Origin: Kitasatospora aureofaciens
GTDB taxonomy: Bacteria; Actinomycetota; Actinomycetes; Streptomycetales; Streptomycetaceae
Length of the DNA stretch: 64,000 bases
Reading direction: 5' to 3'
Assembly (NCBI RefSeq): GCF_019192735.1
Contig: NZ_JAHTKP010000001.1
Span: 372,001 to 436,000 of the forward strand
Shown: positions 28,119 to 36,960 of the stretch, piece by piece
Numbering within the stretch: the first letter of the stretch is position 1
How the letters are laid out: each line of letters starts with the position of its first letter
Notes under the pieces: generated by a model
The model's database searches: none
Told to the model about the DNA's origin: nothing
The model's input: only the letters and a program-made list of their open reading frames with translations
Position numbers and translations under genes: made by a program

Positions 28119-30054
28119 GACCAGCCTGACCGAGCGGCTGCTGCACACCGCCGGCGTCATCGACCGCGTGGGCAGCGTCGACCGCGGCGACACCCAGACC
28201 GACTCGCACGAACTCGAACGCCAGCGCGGCATCACCATCCGGTCCGCGGTGGTGTCCTTCACCGTCGGCGACGTGAAGGTCAACCTCATCGACACCCCCG
28301 GCCACCCGGACTTCATCTCCGAGGTGGAGCGGGCCCTCAGCGTGCTCGACGGCGTGGTGCTCGTCGTGTCGGCCGTGGAGGGGGTACAGGCACAGACCCG
28401 GCTGCTGATGCGCACGCTGGTCAAGATGCGCATCCCGGTGATCCTCTTCGTCAACAAGATCGACCGCATGGGCGCCCGGTACGACGACCTGCTGGACGAG
28501 ATCCGGTCCGAGCTCTCCCCCGCCGTCGTGCCGCTGACCAGGGTCGAAGGGATCGGTACGGCCGAGGCGCGCGCGATCACCCGGACCGTCGGACCGGACG
28601 ATCCGGAGTTCGCCGCCGAACTGGCCGACGTCCTGGCCGAGCACGGTGACGAGTTCCTGGCCCGCTACCTCGACGACGAGGCGGCCCTGACCGCGCGGGA
28701 CTACACCGAGGAACTGGCCCGGCAGGCCTGCCGGGCCCAGCTCTACCCGGTGCTCTTCGGCTCGGCCGTCGCCGACGCCGGCATCGGCGCGCTGGTGGAC
28801 GGGATCACCGGACTGTTTCCGGTCAATCACGGCGGCGCCGACGGCACGCTCCACGGCACGGTGTTCAAGATCGAACGCGGCTGGGCGGGCGAGAAGGTCG
28901 CCTACGTGCGGCTGCGGTCGGGCACGCTCGGGCCGCGGTCGAAGGTGTCCGTGTTCCGGCGCGACCCGCACGGCGCCGTCCTCGAACTGCCCGGCCGGAC
29001 CACGGTGGTCGAGGTGTTCGACCGGGGCTCCGCCATGGTGGAGGCGCAGGCCCGGGCGGGTGACATCGCCAAGGTCTGGGGCCTCAAGGGCATCCGGATC
29101 GGCGACCGGCTCGGCTCCGCCGAGGGGCTGGACGGGGAGCACCTGTTCGCGCCGCCGAGCCTGGAGACCGTGATCCGGCCGGCCCGGCACGGCGCGATGC
29201 CCGAACTCTACGACGCCCTGCTGCAGTTGGCCGACCAGGACCCGTTCATCAACGTCCGCAAGGACGACGAGGAGCAGGAGATCTCGGTCTCGCTCTACGG
29301 CGAGGTGCAGAAGGAGGTCATCGCGGCGACCCTCGCCGACGACTACAAGCTGGACGTCGTGTTCGAGGGCACCCGCATCATCTGCGTCGAGCGCCCGATC
29401 GGGGTCGGCGAGTCGGTGGAGGAGATCGACTACCGGAGCAAGACCTTCTTCTGGGCCACGGTCGGGCTGCGGGTCGAGCCCGGGGAGCCGGGCTCGGGGG
29501 TCGTCTTCCGCCGGTCGGTGGAGCTCGGCTCGCTGCCGCACGCCTTCCACAAGGCCGTCGAGGAGGCCGTCCGCGCGACCTTGCAGCAGGGGCTGAACGG
29601 CTGGGAGGTGCTGGACATCCTGGTGACGCTGACCCACACCGGGTTCGCCAGCCCGGTCAGCGCGGCGGGCGACTTCCGCAAGCTCACCCCGCTGGTGCTG
29701 ATGAACGCGCTCAAGCAGGCGGGCACGCAGGTCTACGAGCCGGTCAACCGGTTCGAGCTGGAGGTCCCGGCCGAGAACGCCAGCACCGTGCTGCTGAACC
29801 TGGTGGAGTGCGGCGCGACCCCGGAGACGACCCGGGGACAGGGCAGCAGCTGCCTGGTGGAGGGGATCATTCCGGCCCGTACGGTCCAGGAGTTCGAGCA
29901 GCGGCTGCCGGGGCTGAGCCAGGGCGAGGGGATGCTGGTGACCCGGTTCCACAGCTTCCAGCCCGCCGTCGGGCCGGTGCCGAGCCGGCGTCGGACCGAC
30001 CTCAACCCGGTGGACCGCAAGGAGTACATGCTGCGGGCGTTCGGGCGGATCTGA
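28072..30054 (+). CDS. otrA: OtrA/TetM-type ribosomal protection protein (tetracycline resistance)
   Basis: The protein is 660 residues from TTG 28072, chosen because AAGGGGAA ends seven bases upstream and the N-terminus then aligns with OtrA (NIGILAHVDAGKTSLTERLL). GTP-binding motifs are AHVDAGKTS (10-18), RGITIRSA, DTPGH and NKID. EF-G-like domains II to V follow, with PFINVRKDDEEQEISVSLYGEVQKEV and the C-terminal GLSQGEGMLVTRFHSFQP typical of tetracycline protection proteins rather than EF-G. It removes tetracycline from the 30S decoding site at the cost of GTP. It marks the producer's self-protection and is divergent from the SARP gene. It ends in a strong terminator. Confidence 0.95.
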   Translation: MTSVNIGILAHVDAGKTSLTERLLHTAGVIDRVGSVDRGDTQTDSHELERQRGITIRSAVVSFTVGDVKVNLIDTPGHPDFISEVERALSVLDGVVLVVSAVEGVQAQTRLLMRTLVKMRIPVILFVNKIDRMGARYDDLLDEIRSELSPAVVPLTRVEGIGTAEARAITRTVGPDDPEFAAELADVLAEHGDEFLARYLDDEAALTARDYTEELARQACRAQLYPVLFGSAVADAGIGALVDGITGLFPVNHGGADGTLHGTVFKIERGWAGEKVAYVRLRSGTLGPRSKVSVFRRDPHGAVLELPGRTTVVEVFDRGSAMVEAQARAGDIAKVWGLKGIRIGDRLGSAEGLDGEHLFAPPSLETVIRPARHGAMPELYDALLQLADQDPFINVRKDDEEQEISVSLYGEVQKEVIAATLADDYKLDVVFEGTRIICVERPIGVGESVEEIDYRSKTFFWATVGLRVEPGEPGSGVVFRRSVELGSLPHAFHKAVEEAVRATLQQGLNGWEVLDILVTLTHTGFASPVSAAGDFRKLTPLVLMNALKQAGTQVYEPVNRFELEVPAENASTVLLNLVECGATPETTRGQGSSCLVEGIIPARTVQEFEQRLPGLSQGEGMLVTRFHSFQPAVGPVPSRRRTDLNPVDRKEYMLRAFGRI

Positions 30055-30073
30055 CCGGACGCCGGTAGAGCAG

Positions 30074-30117
30074 CGCGAGGTCCCGATCACCGTCCGGTGG
30101 TCGGGACCTCGCGCGTT
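30074..30117. terminator. Terminator after otrA
   Basis: A long stem (30074-30086 with 30101-30113, extended inwards) is followed by CGTTTTC. It serves convergent otrA and the cyclase operon. Confidence 0.8.
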
Positions 30118-30201
30118 TTCCGGAATTCCGAGCCGTGGGCTCAATCGAGAGGCGGGCTCAATCACTCAACCGAGCAGCGCCACTCAATCGAGCACAGCCA
30201 C

Positions 30202-30972
30202 TCAATCGAGCAGAGCCACCGCCCGCGTCCAACCCGCCCCCGCCCCCGCGATCTTGACGGGAAAGGCCTGCACCGTGAATCCGGTCGGCGCGGGCAGCGC
30301 GCCCAGATTGCTCAGCCGCTCGATCTGGCAGTATTCCCGCTGCCGCCCGGCGAAATGCGCGGGCCACAGGACGGAGTGGTCCCCGGTGCGCCGGAACTCG
30401 GAGAGCATGTGGGTGAACGGCGCATCGAGACCGAAGGCGTCCGTCCCGATGAGCCGCACCCCGAGGTCGAGCAGGAGGTTCGTCGCCGCACCGTCGAGAC
30501 CGGCGAACCGGGTGAAGTACTCTGGCCTTCCGGCGAGTTGGTCCGCGCCGGTGTGCAGCAGCACGATCTCCCCGGCGCGCGGGCAGTGGTCGATGTCGTC
30601 GAAGGCCTGCCGCAGCCGGTCCGCGCCGATCGCCCCGACCCCGGTGTCGGTCAGGTCCAGGACGACTCCCGGTCCGGTGAACCACTCCAGCGGCAACTCG
30701 TGGATGTGGCGCGGCACTCCGTACGTGGCCTTGCTGCCGTAGTGCGACGGGGCGTCGACGTGGGTTCCGGTGTGGGTGGTCAGGGTCAGGGTGTCCAGCG
30801 ACAGCAGTTCGCCGTCCGGCAGGTCCGCGATGTCGAACTCGATGCCGTGGTTGCGGAGCATGCCCTCGGCCATGTGGCGAGCGCCGTCGGCCGGTGTCAG
30901 CACCTCGTGCCGGATGCCGTCCACCTCCCAGGCGGCGGCGTCGATCGTCGACGAGAGGTCAATGATGCGCAT
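30202..30972 (-). CDS. oxyN: OxyN-like polyketide cyclase (PF04199 metal hydrolase fold)
   Basis: The protein is 256 residues. The zinc-binding signature of the cyclase/kynurenine formamidase-like family is present as HTGTHVDAPSH at residues 67-77, with IVLLHTGAD and a late His/Asp region (GTDAFGLDAPF). In tetracycline clusters such a protein (OxyN) closes a later ring of the reduced decaketide after the aromatase/cyclase has formed the first. It is the last gene of a minus-strand set and overlaps the upstream monooxygenase by 14 bases. Imperfect 18-bp repeats (ACTCAATCGAGCA units, 30138-30212) cover its 3' end and the spacer. Confidence 0.88.
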   Translation of the reverse strand: MRIIDLSSTIDAAAWEVDGIRHEVLTPADGARHMAEGMLRNHGIEFDIADLPDGELLSLDTLTLTTHTGTHVDAPSHYGSKATYGVPRHIHELPLEWFTGPGVVLDLTDTGVGAIGADRLRQAFDDIDHCPRAGEIVLLHTGADQLAGRPEYFTRFAGLDGAATNLLLDLGVRLIGTDAFGLDAPFTHMLSEFRRTGDHSVLWPAHFAGRQREYCQIERLSNLGALPAPTGFTVQAFPVKIAGAGAGWTRAVALLD

Positions 30973-32680
30973 GCGCAGCCCTTTCCGGCAGCAGGGCGCA
31001 GGCCCGGAGGACGTCGAGGTACCGGTCCGGCCCGCGGCCGCGTGCGGCGAGGTGGCCGTCCGGCCTGATCAGCAGGAAGTCGCCCGGTGCCAGGCCGAGT
31101 TCGCGGCGGAGCGTGCCGTCGGGGTCGGGCAGGTCGCCCTGCCCACCGGGGTCGGCCACCGCGCGGACGGAGACGGCCGCGCCGAGCAGCTGGTCCACCC
31201 GGGCCAGTGCCTCCCGGTGCCCGGTCCGCCCGGCGGCGGCCGCGGTGGCCGGGGTGGCCGGGGTGGCCTCGGCAGCCGGGGTGGCGAGCAACGTCCAGCG
31301 GGGGTCGGCGAGTTCGGCGCAGAGCGCGGACCAGCCGGGGTGCCCGGCCGCGGTCCGTCCGTCGCAGGCCACCCGGTCGCCGGGGGCGATGCGGCCGGCC
31401 GGTGCGGGGTCCGGCCGGGTGAGCGGGCTGTCGGGGTAGGCCAGGGCGAGCCCGCAGAAGCCGCGGATCATCCGGCCCTCGACCTTGCGGCGCAGCGGCG
31501 GTATCCGGCGCAGCGCCGCGGTGCCCACGGTGAGCAGGGCCGGGGCGAGGGCGGTGCGCAGCGAGACCAGGGCGGTGGCCGTCCGGGTGGAGCGGAGCAG
31601 GACGGCCCCGGTCGGGACCCGCTCGGCGTCGTAGCTGTCGAGGAGTCCCGGCCCGGCGTGGCCGCGGATCACGTCGGCGAGCTTCCAGGCGAGGTTGTAG
31701 GCGTCCTGGATGCCGCTGTTCATGCCCTGTCCCGAGGCCGGGCTGTGCACGTGGGCGGCGTCCCCGGCCAGGAAGCAGCGGCCCTCGCGCATCCGGGTGA
31801 TCTGGCGCTGCTGGACGGTGAAGACCGAGAGCCAGGTGGGGGTGCCGACCTCGACCGGGCGGCCGAGCGCCCGGCCGATCTTGTGGGCCAGGCGGCGCCG
31901 GACGAGTTCGGAGTCGTCGGCTCCGTCGGTGTCCACCGTGTCCACCACGCGCCACTTGCCGGGCTCGGGGAACGGGACGAGCAGCAGGGTGCCCGGGTCG
32001 GTGTGCAGGAGGTGGTTGCTGTCCGGCGGCAGGTCGGTGTCGAGGGTGACGTCGGCGTTGAGCCAGACCTGGGTGGAGTCGCCGATCAGGCGCATGCCGA
32101 GCTGCCGGCGTACGGTGCTGCGGCCGCCGTCGGCGCCGATCAGCCAGGGCACCCGGGTCTCCTCGGTGCGCCCGTCGGGGTGGCGGAGGGTGACGAGCGC
32201 GGCGTCGGCCTCGGGGTGCAGGGCGGTCAGTTCGACGCCCCACTCGACGGAGACGCCGAGTCCGGCGGTGCGCTCGCGCAGCACCTGCTCGGTGACCACC
32301 TGGTCCACCATCAGGCTGAACGGGTAACGGGTGGGCAGGGAGCGGTAGTTGGTGTCGAAGCGGATCAGGGTCCGGCCGCGCCGGTGCATGGTGAAGTGGG
32401 TGACCCGCCGGCCCAGGGGCAGCAACCGGTCGACGACCCCCATCTGGTCGAGCACCTCCATGGTCCGGGCGTGCACCGCCAGGGCCCGGCTGCTGGTCGC
32501 CGGGCCGGGGGCGGCGTCGATCAGCCGGACGGGTACGCCGCGCCGGGCGAGCTCGTGGGCCGCGGTGAGGCCGACCGGGCCGGCGCCGGCGATCAGGACG
32601 GCCGGGGCGGGCGCGGCCAAAGGATCAGCCAAGGGGCCGGCCATGGGGTCAGCCGTGGGGTCGGCCATGGGATCAGCCAT
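30959..32680 (-). CDS. oxyL: OxyL-like FAD-dependent monooxygenase/dioxygenase
   Basis: The protein is 573 residues, an aromatic-polyketide hydroxylase of the PHBH/PgaE class. It has VLIAGAGPVGLTAAHELARR for FAD, the middle DG motif (LIGADGGRSTVRRQLG) and GDAAHVHSPASGQGMNSGIQDAYNLAWKLA. The C-terminal thioredoxin-like domain ends with DFLLIRPDGHLAARG. In oxytetracycline biosynthesis the enzyme of this length, OxyL, hydroxylates C4 and C12a of 6-methylpretetramid. The first 26 residues are an unusual MADP-type repeat encoded by 12-bp units (about 32620-32681). The start overlaps the upstream ARO/CYC gene by eight bases. A later in-frame start might skip the repeat. Confidence 0.85.
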   Translation of the reverse strand: MADPMADPTADPMAGPLADPLAAPAPAVLIAGAGPVGLTAAHELARRGVPVRLIDAAPGPATSSRALAVHARTMEVLDQMGVVDRLLPLGRRVTHFTMHRRGRTLIRFDTNYRSLPTRYPFSLMVDQVVTEQVLRERTAGLGVSVEWGVELTALHPEADAALVTLRHPDGRTEETRVPWLIGADGGRSTVRRQLGMRLIGDSTQVWLNADVTLDTDLPPDSNHLLHTDPGTLLLVPFPEPGKWRVVDTVDTDGADDSELVRRRLAHKIGRALGRPVEVGTPTWLSVFTVQQRQITRMREGRCFLAGDAAHVHSPASGQGMNSGIQDAYNLAWKLADVIRGHAGPGLLDSYDAERVPTGAVLLRSTRTATALVSLRTALAPALLTVGTAALRRIPPLRRKVEGRMIRGFCGLALAYPDSPLTRPDPAPAGRIAPGDRVACDGRTAAGHPGWSALCAELADPRWTLLATPAAEATPATPATAAAAGRTGHREALARVDQLLGAAVSVRAVADPGGQGDLPDPDGTLRRELGLAPGDFLLIRPDGHLAARGRGPDRYLDVLRACALLPERAAHAHH

Positions 32681-33611
32681 GGCGTTCCTCGGCGAACCGC
32701 TTGGCCAGCCCGAGGGTCGCGCGGCTGTTGCCGCCGGCCGCGTCGCGGATGAAGCGGCGGGCGGTGGCGGTGGTGGCGTCCGGGCCGAGCACGGCGGGGA
32801 TCGCCTCCGGGTTGAGGACGACGGCGTGCCAGGAGGTGACCCGTACGCCGTGCTCGGTCGGCTCGACGGTCCAGCGGCCGGTGTGCGCGGACATCATGGA
32901 GGGGGTGCGCAGCTGTTTGTAGGCGATGTCGGTCTCCGGGAAGCAGATCCGGACGGACTCGGTGGTGTGCTCGGAGCCGTCGGCGGTGCGGGTGTCCATC
33001 GCCATGTGCTGGAGGCCGCCGGCCTCCTCGCGCAGGTCGAGCCGCGCGACGTGCGGAAGCCGGGCGGGCCAGGCGGCGGCGTCCCGGAGGAAGTCGTAGA
33101 CCGTCCCCGGGGCGGCGTCGACCAGCACCGAGTCCTCGAACTCGAATTCCAGGTCGGTGAGTTGGGACCAGCGCTCGGCGAGGGACTTGATGTTCCCGAG
33201 TTCGCTGCGGCTGTTGCGGTCGGTCGCCTCGGCGATCCACCGCAGGCCCTGCGGGTCGTCGTCGAGGGCGGTGAACTCGTGGGTGAGGGTGAGGGTGGCG
33301 CCGCCGGGGCGCTCGGTGACCTGCCACTCCCCCGCCATCGAGGCGACCGGGGGCGAGGAGACCTCCTGGCGGAACCGGATCCGGCGCCGGTCGACGTCGA
33401 GGTCGCGGCGGGAGGTCCACTGCTTGACCTCGCCGTTGGCCCGGGCCCAGATCCGCAGGCGTTCGACGCCGGGTGCGAGGTCCGCGTGTTCCACGTGGAG
33501 GGTGGGTGCGAAGCGCCGCGGCCAGGCCCGGGCGTCGGCGATGACGGTGTAGACGACGTCGGCGGGGGCGTCGACGTCGATCTCGTGCGTGGTGTGCTGG
33601 GTGGCGGTCAT
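32673..33611 (-). CDS. oxyK: Didomain aromatase/cyclase (OxyK-like)
   Basis: The protein is 312 residues with two SRPBCC/START-like cyclase domains. The N-terminal one starts THEIDVDAPADVVYTVIADARAWPRRF and the C-terminal one EFEFEDSVLVDAAPGTVYDFLRDAAAWPARLPHV. The repeat symmetry and size fit the ActVII/OxyK class that closes and aromatises the first ring (C7-C12) of a C9-reduced chain. It lies directly downstream of the C9 ketoreductase gene, which is its biochemical partner. ATG 33611 is the start. Confidence 0.93.
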   Translation of the reverse strand: MTATQHTTHEIDVDAPADVVYTVIADARAWPRRFAPTLHVEHADLAPGVERLRIWARANGEVKQWTSRRDLDVDRRRIRFRQEVSSPPVASMAGEWQVTERPGGATLTLTHEFTALDDDPQGLRWIAEATDRNSRSELGNIKSLAERWSQLTDLEFEFEDSVLVDAAPGTVYDFLRDAAAWPARLPHVARLDLREEAGGLQHMAMDTRTADGSEHTTESVRICFPETDIAYKQLRTPSMMSAHTGRWTVEPTEHGVRVTSWHAVVLNPEAIPAVLGPDATTATARRFIRDAAGGNSRATLGLAKRFAEERHG

Positions 33612-33654
33612 GCGTCGAACCGGCCTTTCTGTCCAAGGGTTGGGACGTGCAGCG

Positions 33655-34443
33655 TCAGTAGATGCCGAGTCCGCCGCAGACGTTGATCGCCTGCGCGGTG
33701 ATGGAGGCCGCGGCGGGCGTGGTCAGGTAGTCGACCATGCCGGCCACCTCCTCGGCCGTGGAGTAGCGGCCGAGCGGGATCTTCTGCTCGAACCGCGCGA
33801 GCACGTCCTCCTCGGTGGTCTGCCAGGTGTCGGCGTACGCCTGGCGGACCCGGACGGCCATCGGGGTCTCGACGTAGCCCGGGCAGACCGCGTTGACCGT
33901 GGTGCCGGTGGCGGCGAGTTCCTTGGCGAGGGCCTTGGTGAAGCCGATGACGCCGGCCTTCGAGGCCGAGTACGGGGCCCCGAGCGGGACTCCCTGCTTG
34001 CCGCCGGTGGAGGCGACGGTAATGATCCGCCCGTGGCCGGCCGCCTCCATGCCGCCGGTGGTGAGCACCTCGCGGGTGACCCGGAAGACGCTGGTCAGGT
34101 TGGTCTCGATCACGTCCTGCCAGAGCTCGTCGGTGATCGTGGAGGTGACACCGCCGCCGTTGCGTCCGGCGTTGTTGACGAGCACGCCGATCGGGCCGAA
34201 GCGGTCCACCGCGGCCCGGACCGCCTTCGCGACGTCCTCCGGGGAGCGGACGTCGGCCGCGATGCCGTCCACCTCCAGTCCCTCGCCGCGCAGCCGGGCG
34301 ACCGTCTCGACGACGGCCTGCGCGGTACGGGCGCAGAGGAAGACGCGCAGCCCGCGCCGGGCCAGCCGGACGGTGCTGGCCAGTCCGATTCCGCTGGTCG
34401 CCCCGGTCACCAGGGCGACGTCACCGGTTGTCACCGTGCTCAT
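33655..34443 (-). CDS. oxyJ: Type II polyketide C9 ketoreductase (OxyJ/ActIII-like)
   Basis: The protein is 262 residues, a classical short-chain dehydrogenase. It has TGATSGIG (13-20) for NADPH, the tetrad Asn115, Ser145, Tyr158, Lys162, and the ActIII-type signatures GRNGGGVTSTITDELW, VNAVCPGYVETPMA and NVCGGLGIY at the C-terminus. It reduces the C9 carbonyl of the nascent poly-beta-ketone before the first cyclisation. The promoter is shared with the divergent 34641 operon and holds two CTTCGA repeats 11 bases apart. Confidence 0.96.
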   Translation of the reverse strand: MSTVTTGDVALVTGATSGIGLASTVRLARRGLRVFLCARTAQAVVETVARLRGEGLEVDGIAADVRSPEDVAKAVRAAVDRFGPIGVLVNNAGRNGGGVTSTITDELWQDVIETNLTSVFRVTREVLTTGGMEAAGHGRIITVASTGGKQGVPLGAPYSASKAGVIGFTKALAKELAATGTTVNAVCPGYVETPMAVRVRQAYADTWQTTEEDVLARFEQKIPLGRYSTAEEVAGMVDYLTTPAAASITAQAINVCGGLGIY

Positions 34444-34515
34444 CGCATCGATCTCCTGTCTCGCTCGCGAGTCGCGGGCCCGTTCCGGACCGCTGGGCCG
34501 ACCCTGCCCGGCCGG

Positions 34516-34537
34516 CTTCGACTGCGCTTCGAGCGGG
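34516..34537. promoter_or_regulatory. Paired SARP-type repeats between oxyJ and the 34641 operon
   Basis: CTTCGACTGCG (34516-34526) is followed immediately by CTTCGAGCGGG (34527-34537): an 11-bp direct repeat containing the SARP heptamer consensus TCGAGCG. Confidence 0.6.
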
Positions 34538-34640
34538 ACGGACGCGCCGAGCGCTCCAACGGGATTCGAACCGGGGGTGGGAGCGTCGGCGCTGCCCCAC
34601 CCCCCAACAAGCCGCCCAACCATCCGAGGAGGCCCGGAGC

Positions 34641-35057
34641 ATGACCGGATCGCTCTACGAGGAGGTCCAGCACTTCTACGGCCGGCAGATGCGCCATCTC
34701 GACGAGGGCGCGGTCACCGAGTGGGCCGCGACCTTCACCGAGGACGGCGTGTTCGCCGCCAACGCCCGCCCGCACCCGCAGGAGGGGCGGAGCGCGATCG
34801 AGCAGGGCGCCCGGGAGGCCGCGGCGCGCCTGGCCGCCGCCGGGGTCCAGCACCGGCACTGGCTCGGGATGCTGGAGGTCGCCGAGCAGCCGGACGGCAC
34901 CGTGCTCGCCAAGACCTACGCCCTGATCATCGCGACGCCCGAGGGCGGCTCGGCCGCCGTGCACCTGAGCTGCCGCTGTGAGGACCAGCTGGTGCGGGTG
35001 GCCGGGGAGCTGAAGGTCCGGCACCGCCAGGTGTACCGGGACGACCTGCCCGCCTGA
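34641..35057 (+). CDS. SnoaL-like / NTF2-fold protein, position of OxyI
   Basis: The protein is 138 residues; ATG 34641 follows AGGAGG and CGGAG. The sequence (EVQHFYGRQMRHLDEGAVTEWAATFTEDGVF ... HWLGMLEV ... VHLSCRCEDQLVR) is that of an NTF2/SnoaL-like alpha+beta barrel, a fold used by small polyketide cyclases, hydroxylases and epimerases. It opens a four-gene operon in the order cyclase-like, CoA ligase, ABM monooxygenase, methyltransferase, which mirrors oxyI-H-G-F. Whether it closes the fourth ring or has an accessory role cannot be told from sequence. Confidence 0.8.
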   Translation: MTGSLYEEVQHFYGRQMRHLDEGAVTEWAATFTEDGVFAANARPHPQEGRSAIEQGAREAAARLAAAGVQHRHWLGMLEVAEQPDGTVLAKTYALIIATPEGGSAAVHLSCRCEDQLVRVAGELKVRHRQVYRDDLPA

Positions 35058-35069
35058 GAGGAGGCCACC

Positions 35070-36623
35070 GTGGACCTCCCACGGGACAGTACGACCTTCG
35101 GTGCGCCCCTGGACGGCGTGGCGGAGCTGATCGGCGGCCCCCGGATCGACGACCTGCTGCGGCGCGCCGCCGGGCGGACGCCGCGTCACCCCGCCCTCGT
35201 CGCCGATGGCCTGGTGCTCGACTTCGCCCGCCTGGACGAGCGGGTGACCGACTGCGCGGAGGCGCTGCGCGGCGCCTTCGGCGGCCCCGGCGCGGTGATC
35301 GCGATCGCCGCCGAGCTCACCGTCGAGTTCGCGGTCACGTTCCTGGGCATCTCCCGCTCCGGGAACACCAGCGCCATGTTCAACCCGCTCGTCCCGGACG
35401 ACACCCTGGTGCACGTCCTCAACTCCTGCGGCGCGCGGGCCGCCGTGCTGTCACCCCGGATGCACCGGCGGATCACAGCGCTGCGCCCCCGGCTGCCGCT
35501 GCTGCGGCAGCTCGTGGTGGCCGCCGACGCCGGTGACGGCACGCCCGTCCTGGGCGGCCTGGAGCGCGCCGCCGTCCCGGCCGGCGAGGTGGTGGAGACC
35601 GCCTGCCTGCAGTTCACCAGCGGCACCACCGGCGCGCCCAAGACAGTGCGGCTGAGCCACCGCAACCTGCTGGTGAACGCGGCGCAGTCGGCACACGCCC
35701 ACCGGCTGGCGGCGGACTCCGTCTCGCTCAACAACCTGCCCTCGTTCCACCTCATGCACCTGGACACCGCGCTCGCCGTCGGCGCGACCCACGTGCTCTG
35801 TCCGGAGGAGGACCGGGAGGCGCTGGTGCGGCTGGCCCGCACCTGGCGGGCCTCGCACCTGTACAGCCTCCCGGTGCGGCTGTCCCGGCTCGCCGGGGAC
35901 GAGCGCCTGCCCGGCTTCCGGATCCCGTCGCTGCGGGCGGTGCTGTCCGGGGGCTCGGCGCTGCCGGCCCGGACGACGGTGGCCCTGTCGGAGCACTTCG
36001 GTGTCCCGGTCGTCCAGGGGTACGGCCTCGCCGAGACCTCCCCCTCGACGCACTTCGACCTGCCGGAGGGGCCCGCCGTCGGCTCCAGCGGGCCGCCGGT
36101 GGCCGGGACGGCCTGCCGGATCGTGGACGTGCGCACCGGCAAGGTGCTGCCGGTGGGCGAGCGCGGCGAGATCCAGGTCAGGGGGCCGCAGCTGATGCTC
36201 GGCTACCTGGGCGACGGGCCCGCCGACGCCATCGACCCGGACGGCTGGTTCGGCACCGGTGACGTCGGCCGGATCGACGAGGCGGGCCGGCTGTTCGTCG
36301 TCGACCGGATCAAGGACGTCTTCAAGTGCGACAACTGGCTGGTGTCGCCGACCGAGATCGAGCGGGTGCTGATGCGGCATCCGGCCGTCGCCGACTGCGT
36401 GGTCTTCGACCGCCCCGACGAGCTGAGCGGCGCGGTCGCCGTCGGACTCGTCGTGCCGCGCGGCGAGGGCGTCGACCCGGCCGCCCTGGCCGAGTTCGCC
36501 AACGCCCGGCTCCCCTACTACGAGCACCTGCGGCAGCTGCGGCTGGTGGAGAGCATTCCGCGCTCCGCCACCGGCAAGGTCCAGCGGCGCGAGCTGCGCG
36601 ACCGGCTGTTCGGCTCCCTCTGA
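35070..36623 (+). CDS. oxyH: Acyl-CoA ligase (OxyH-like)
   Basis: The protein is 517 residues from GTG 35070 after GAGGAGG. It is an ANL adenylating enzyme: FTSGTTGAPKT near residue 182, YGLAETSPSTHFDLP, GWFGTGDVGRIDEAGRLFVVDRIKDVFKCDNWLVSPTEIE and the catalytic Lys in SATGKVQRREL. OxyH is the ligase found in oxytetracycline clusters. It has been proposed to help with starter-unit supply or release, but its exact role is unsettled. It is the second gene of the 34641 operon, 12 bases after the SnoaL-like gene. Confidence 0.88.
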   Translation: MDLPRDSTTFGAPLDGVAELIGGPRIDDLLRRAAGRTPRHPALVADGLVLDFARLDERVTDCAEALRGAFGGPGAVIAIAAELTVEFAVTFLGISRSGNTSAMFNPLVPDDTLVHVLNSCGARAAVLSPRMHRRITALRPRLPLLRQLVVAADAGDGTPVLGGLERAAVPAGEVVETACLQFTSGTTGAPKTVRLSHRNLLVNAAQSAHAHRLAADSVSLNNLPSFHLMHLDTALAVGATHVLCPEEDREALVRLARTWRASHLYSLPVRLSRLAGDERLPGFRIPSLRAVLSGGSALPARTTVALSEHFGVPVVQGYGLAETSPSTHFDLPEGPAVGSSGPPVAGTACRIVDVRTGKVLPVGERGEIQVRGPQLMLGYLGDGPADAIDPDGWFGTGDVGRIDEAGRLFVVDRIKDVFKCDNWLVSPTEIERVLMRHPAVADCVVFDRPDELSGAVAVGLVVPRGEGVDPAALAEFANARLPYYEHLRQLRLVESIPRSATGKVQRRELRDRLFGSL

Positions 36624-36657
36624 CCCACCCCCTCACACCATCACAGGAGTTGTCACC

Positions 36658-36948
36658 GTGTTCACCTTCATCAACCGCTTCACCGTCACCGGGGACGTCG
36701 CCGAGTTCGAGGCCCTCGTCGGGGAGATCACCGACTTCATGAGCACCCAGAGCGGCTTCCGTTCGCACCGGTTCTACCGGTCGGCGGCGGACGCCACGGT
36801 GTACGTGGAGACCGCCGAGTGGGACGACGCGGCCTCGCACAAGGCGGCGACCGGCTCCCCGGAGTTCCGCTCGCGGGTCGGCAAGGTGATGGGCCTCGCC
36901 CAGGCCGAGCCGGCCCCGTTCGACCTGATCGCGCAGCACGGCGCCTGA
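36658..36948 (+). CDS. oxyG: ABM-domain quinone-forming monooxygenase-like (OxyG)
   Basis: The protein is 96 residues from GTG 36658, with AGGAG upstream. It is a small antibiotic-biosynthesis monooxygenase fold: MFTFINRFTVTGDVAEFEALVGEITDFMSTQSGFRSHRFYRS, then WDDAASHKAATGSPEFRSRV. Members such as ActVA-Orf6 and TcmH oxidise naphthacene-like rings without cofactors. In oxytetracycline clusters the equivalent is OxyG, though a quinone step is not part of the accepted tetracycline route, so it may act on shunt products. It lies 12 bases before the methyltransferase gene. Confidence 0.88.
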   Translation: MFTFINRFTVTGDVAEFEALVGEITDFMSTQSGFRSHRFYRSAADATVYVETAEWDDAASHKAATGSPEFRSRVGKVMGLAQAEPAPFDLIAQHGA

Positions 36949-36960
36949 GAGGAGCGGACC

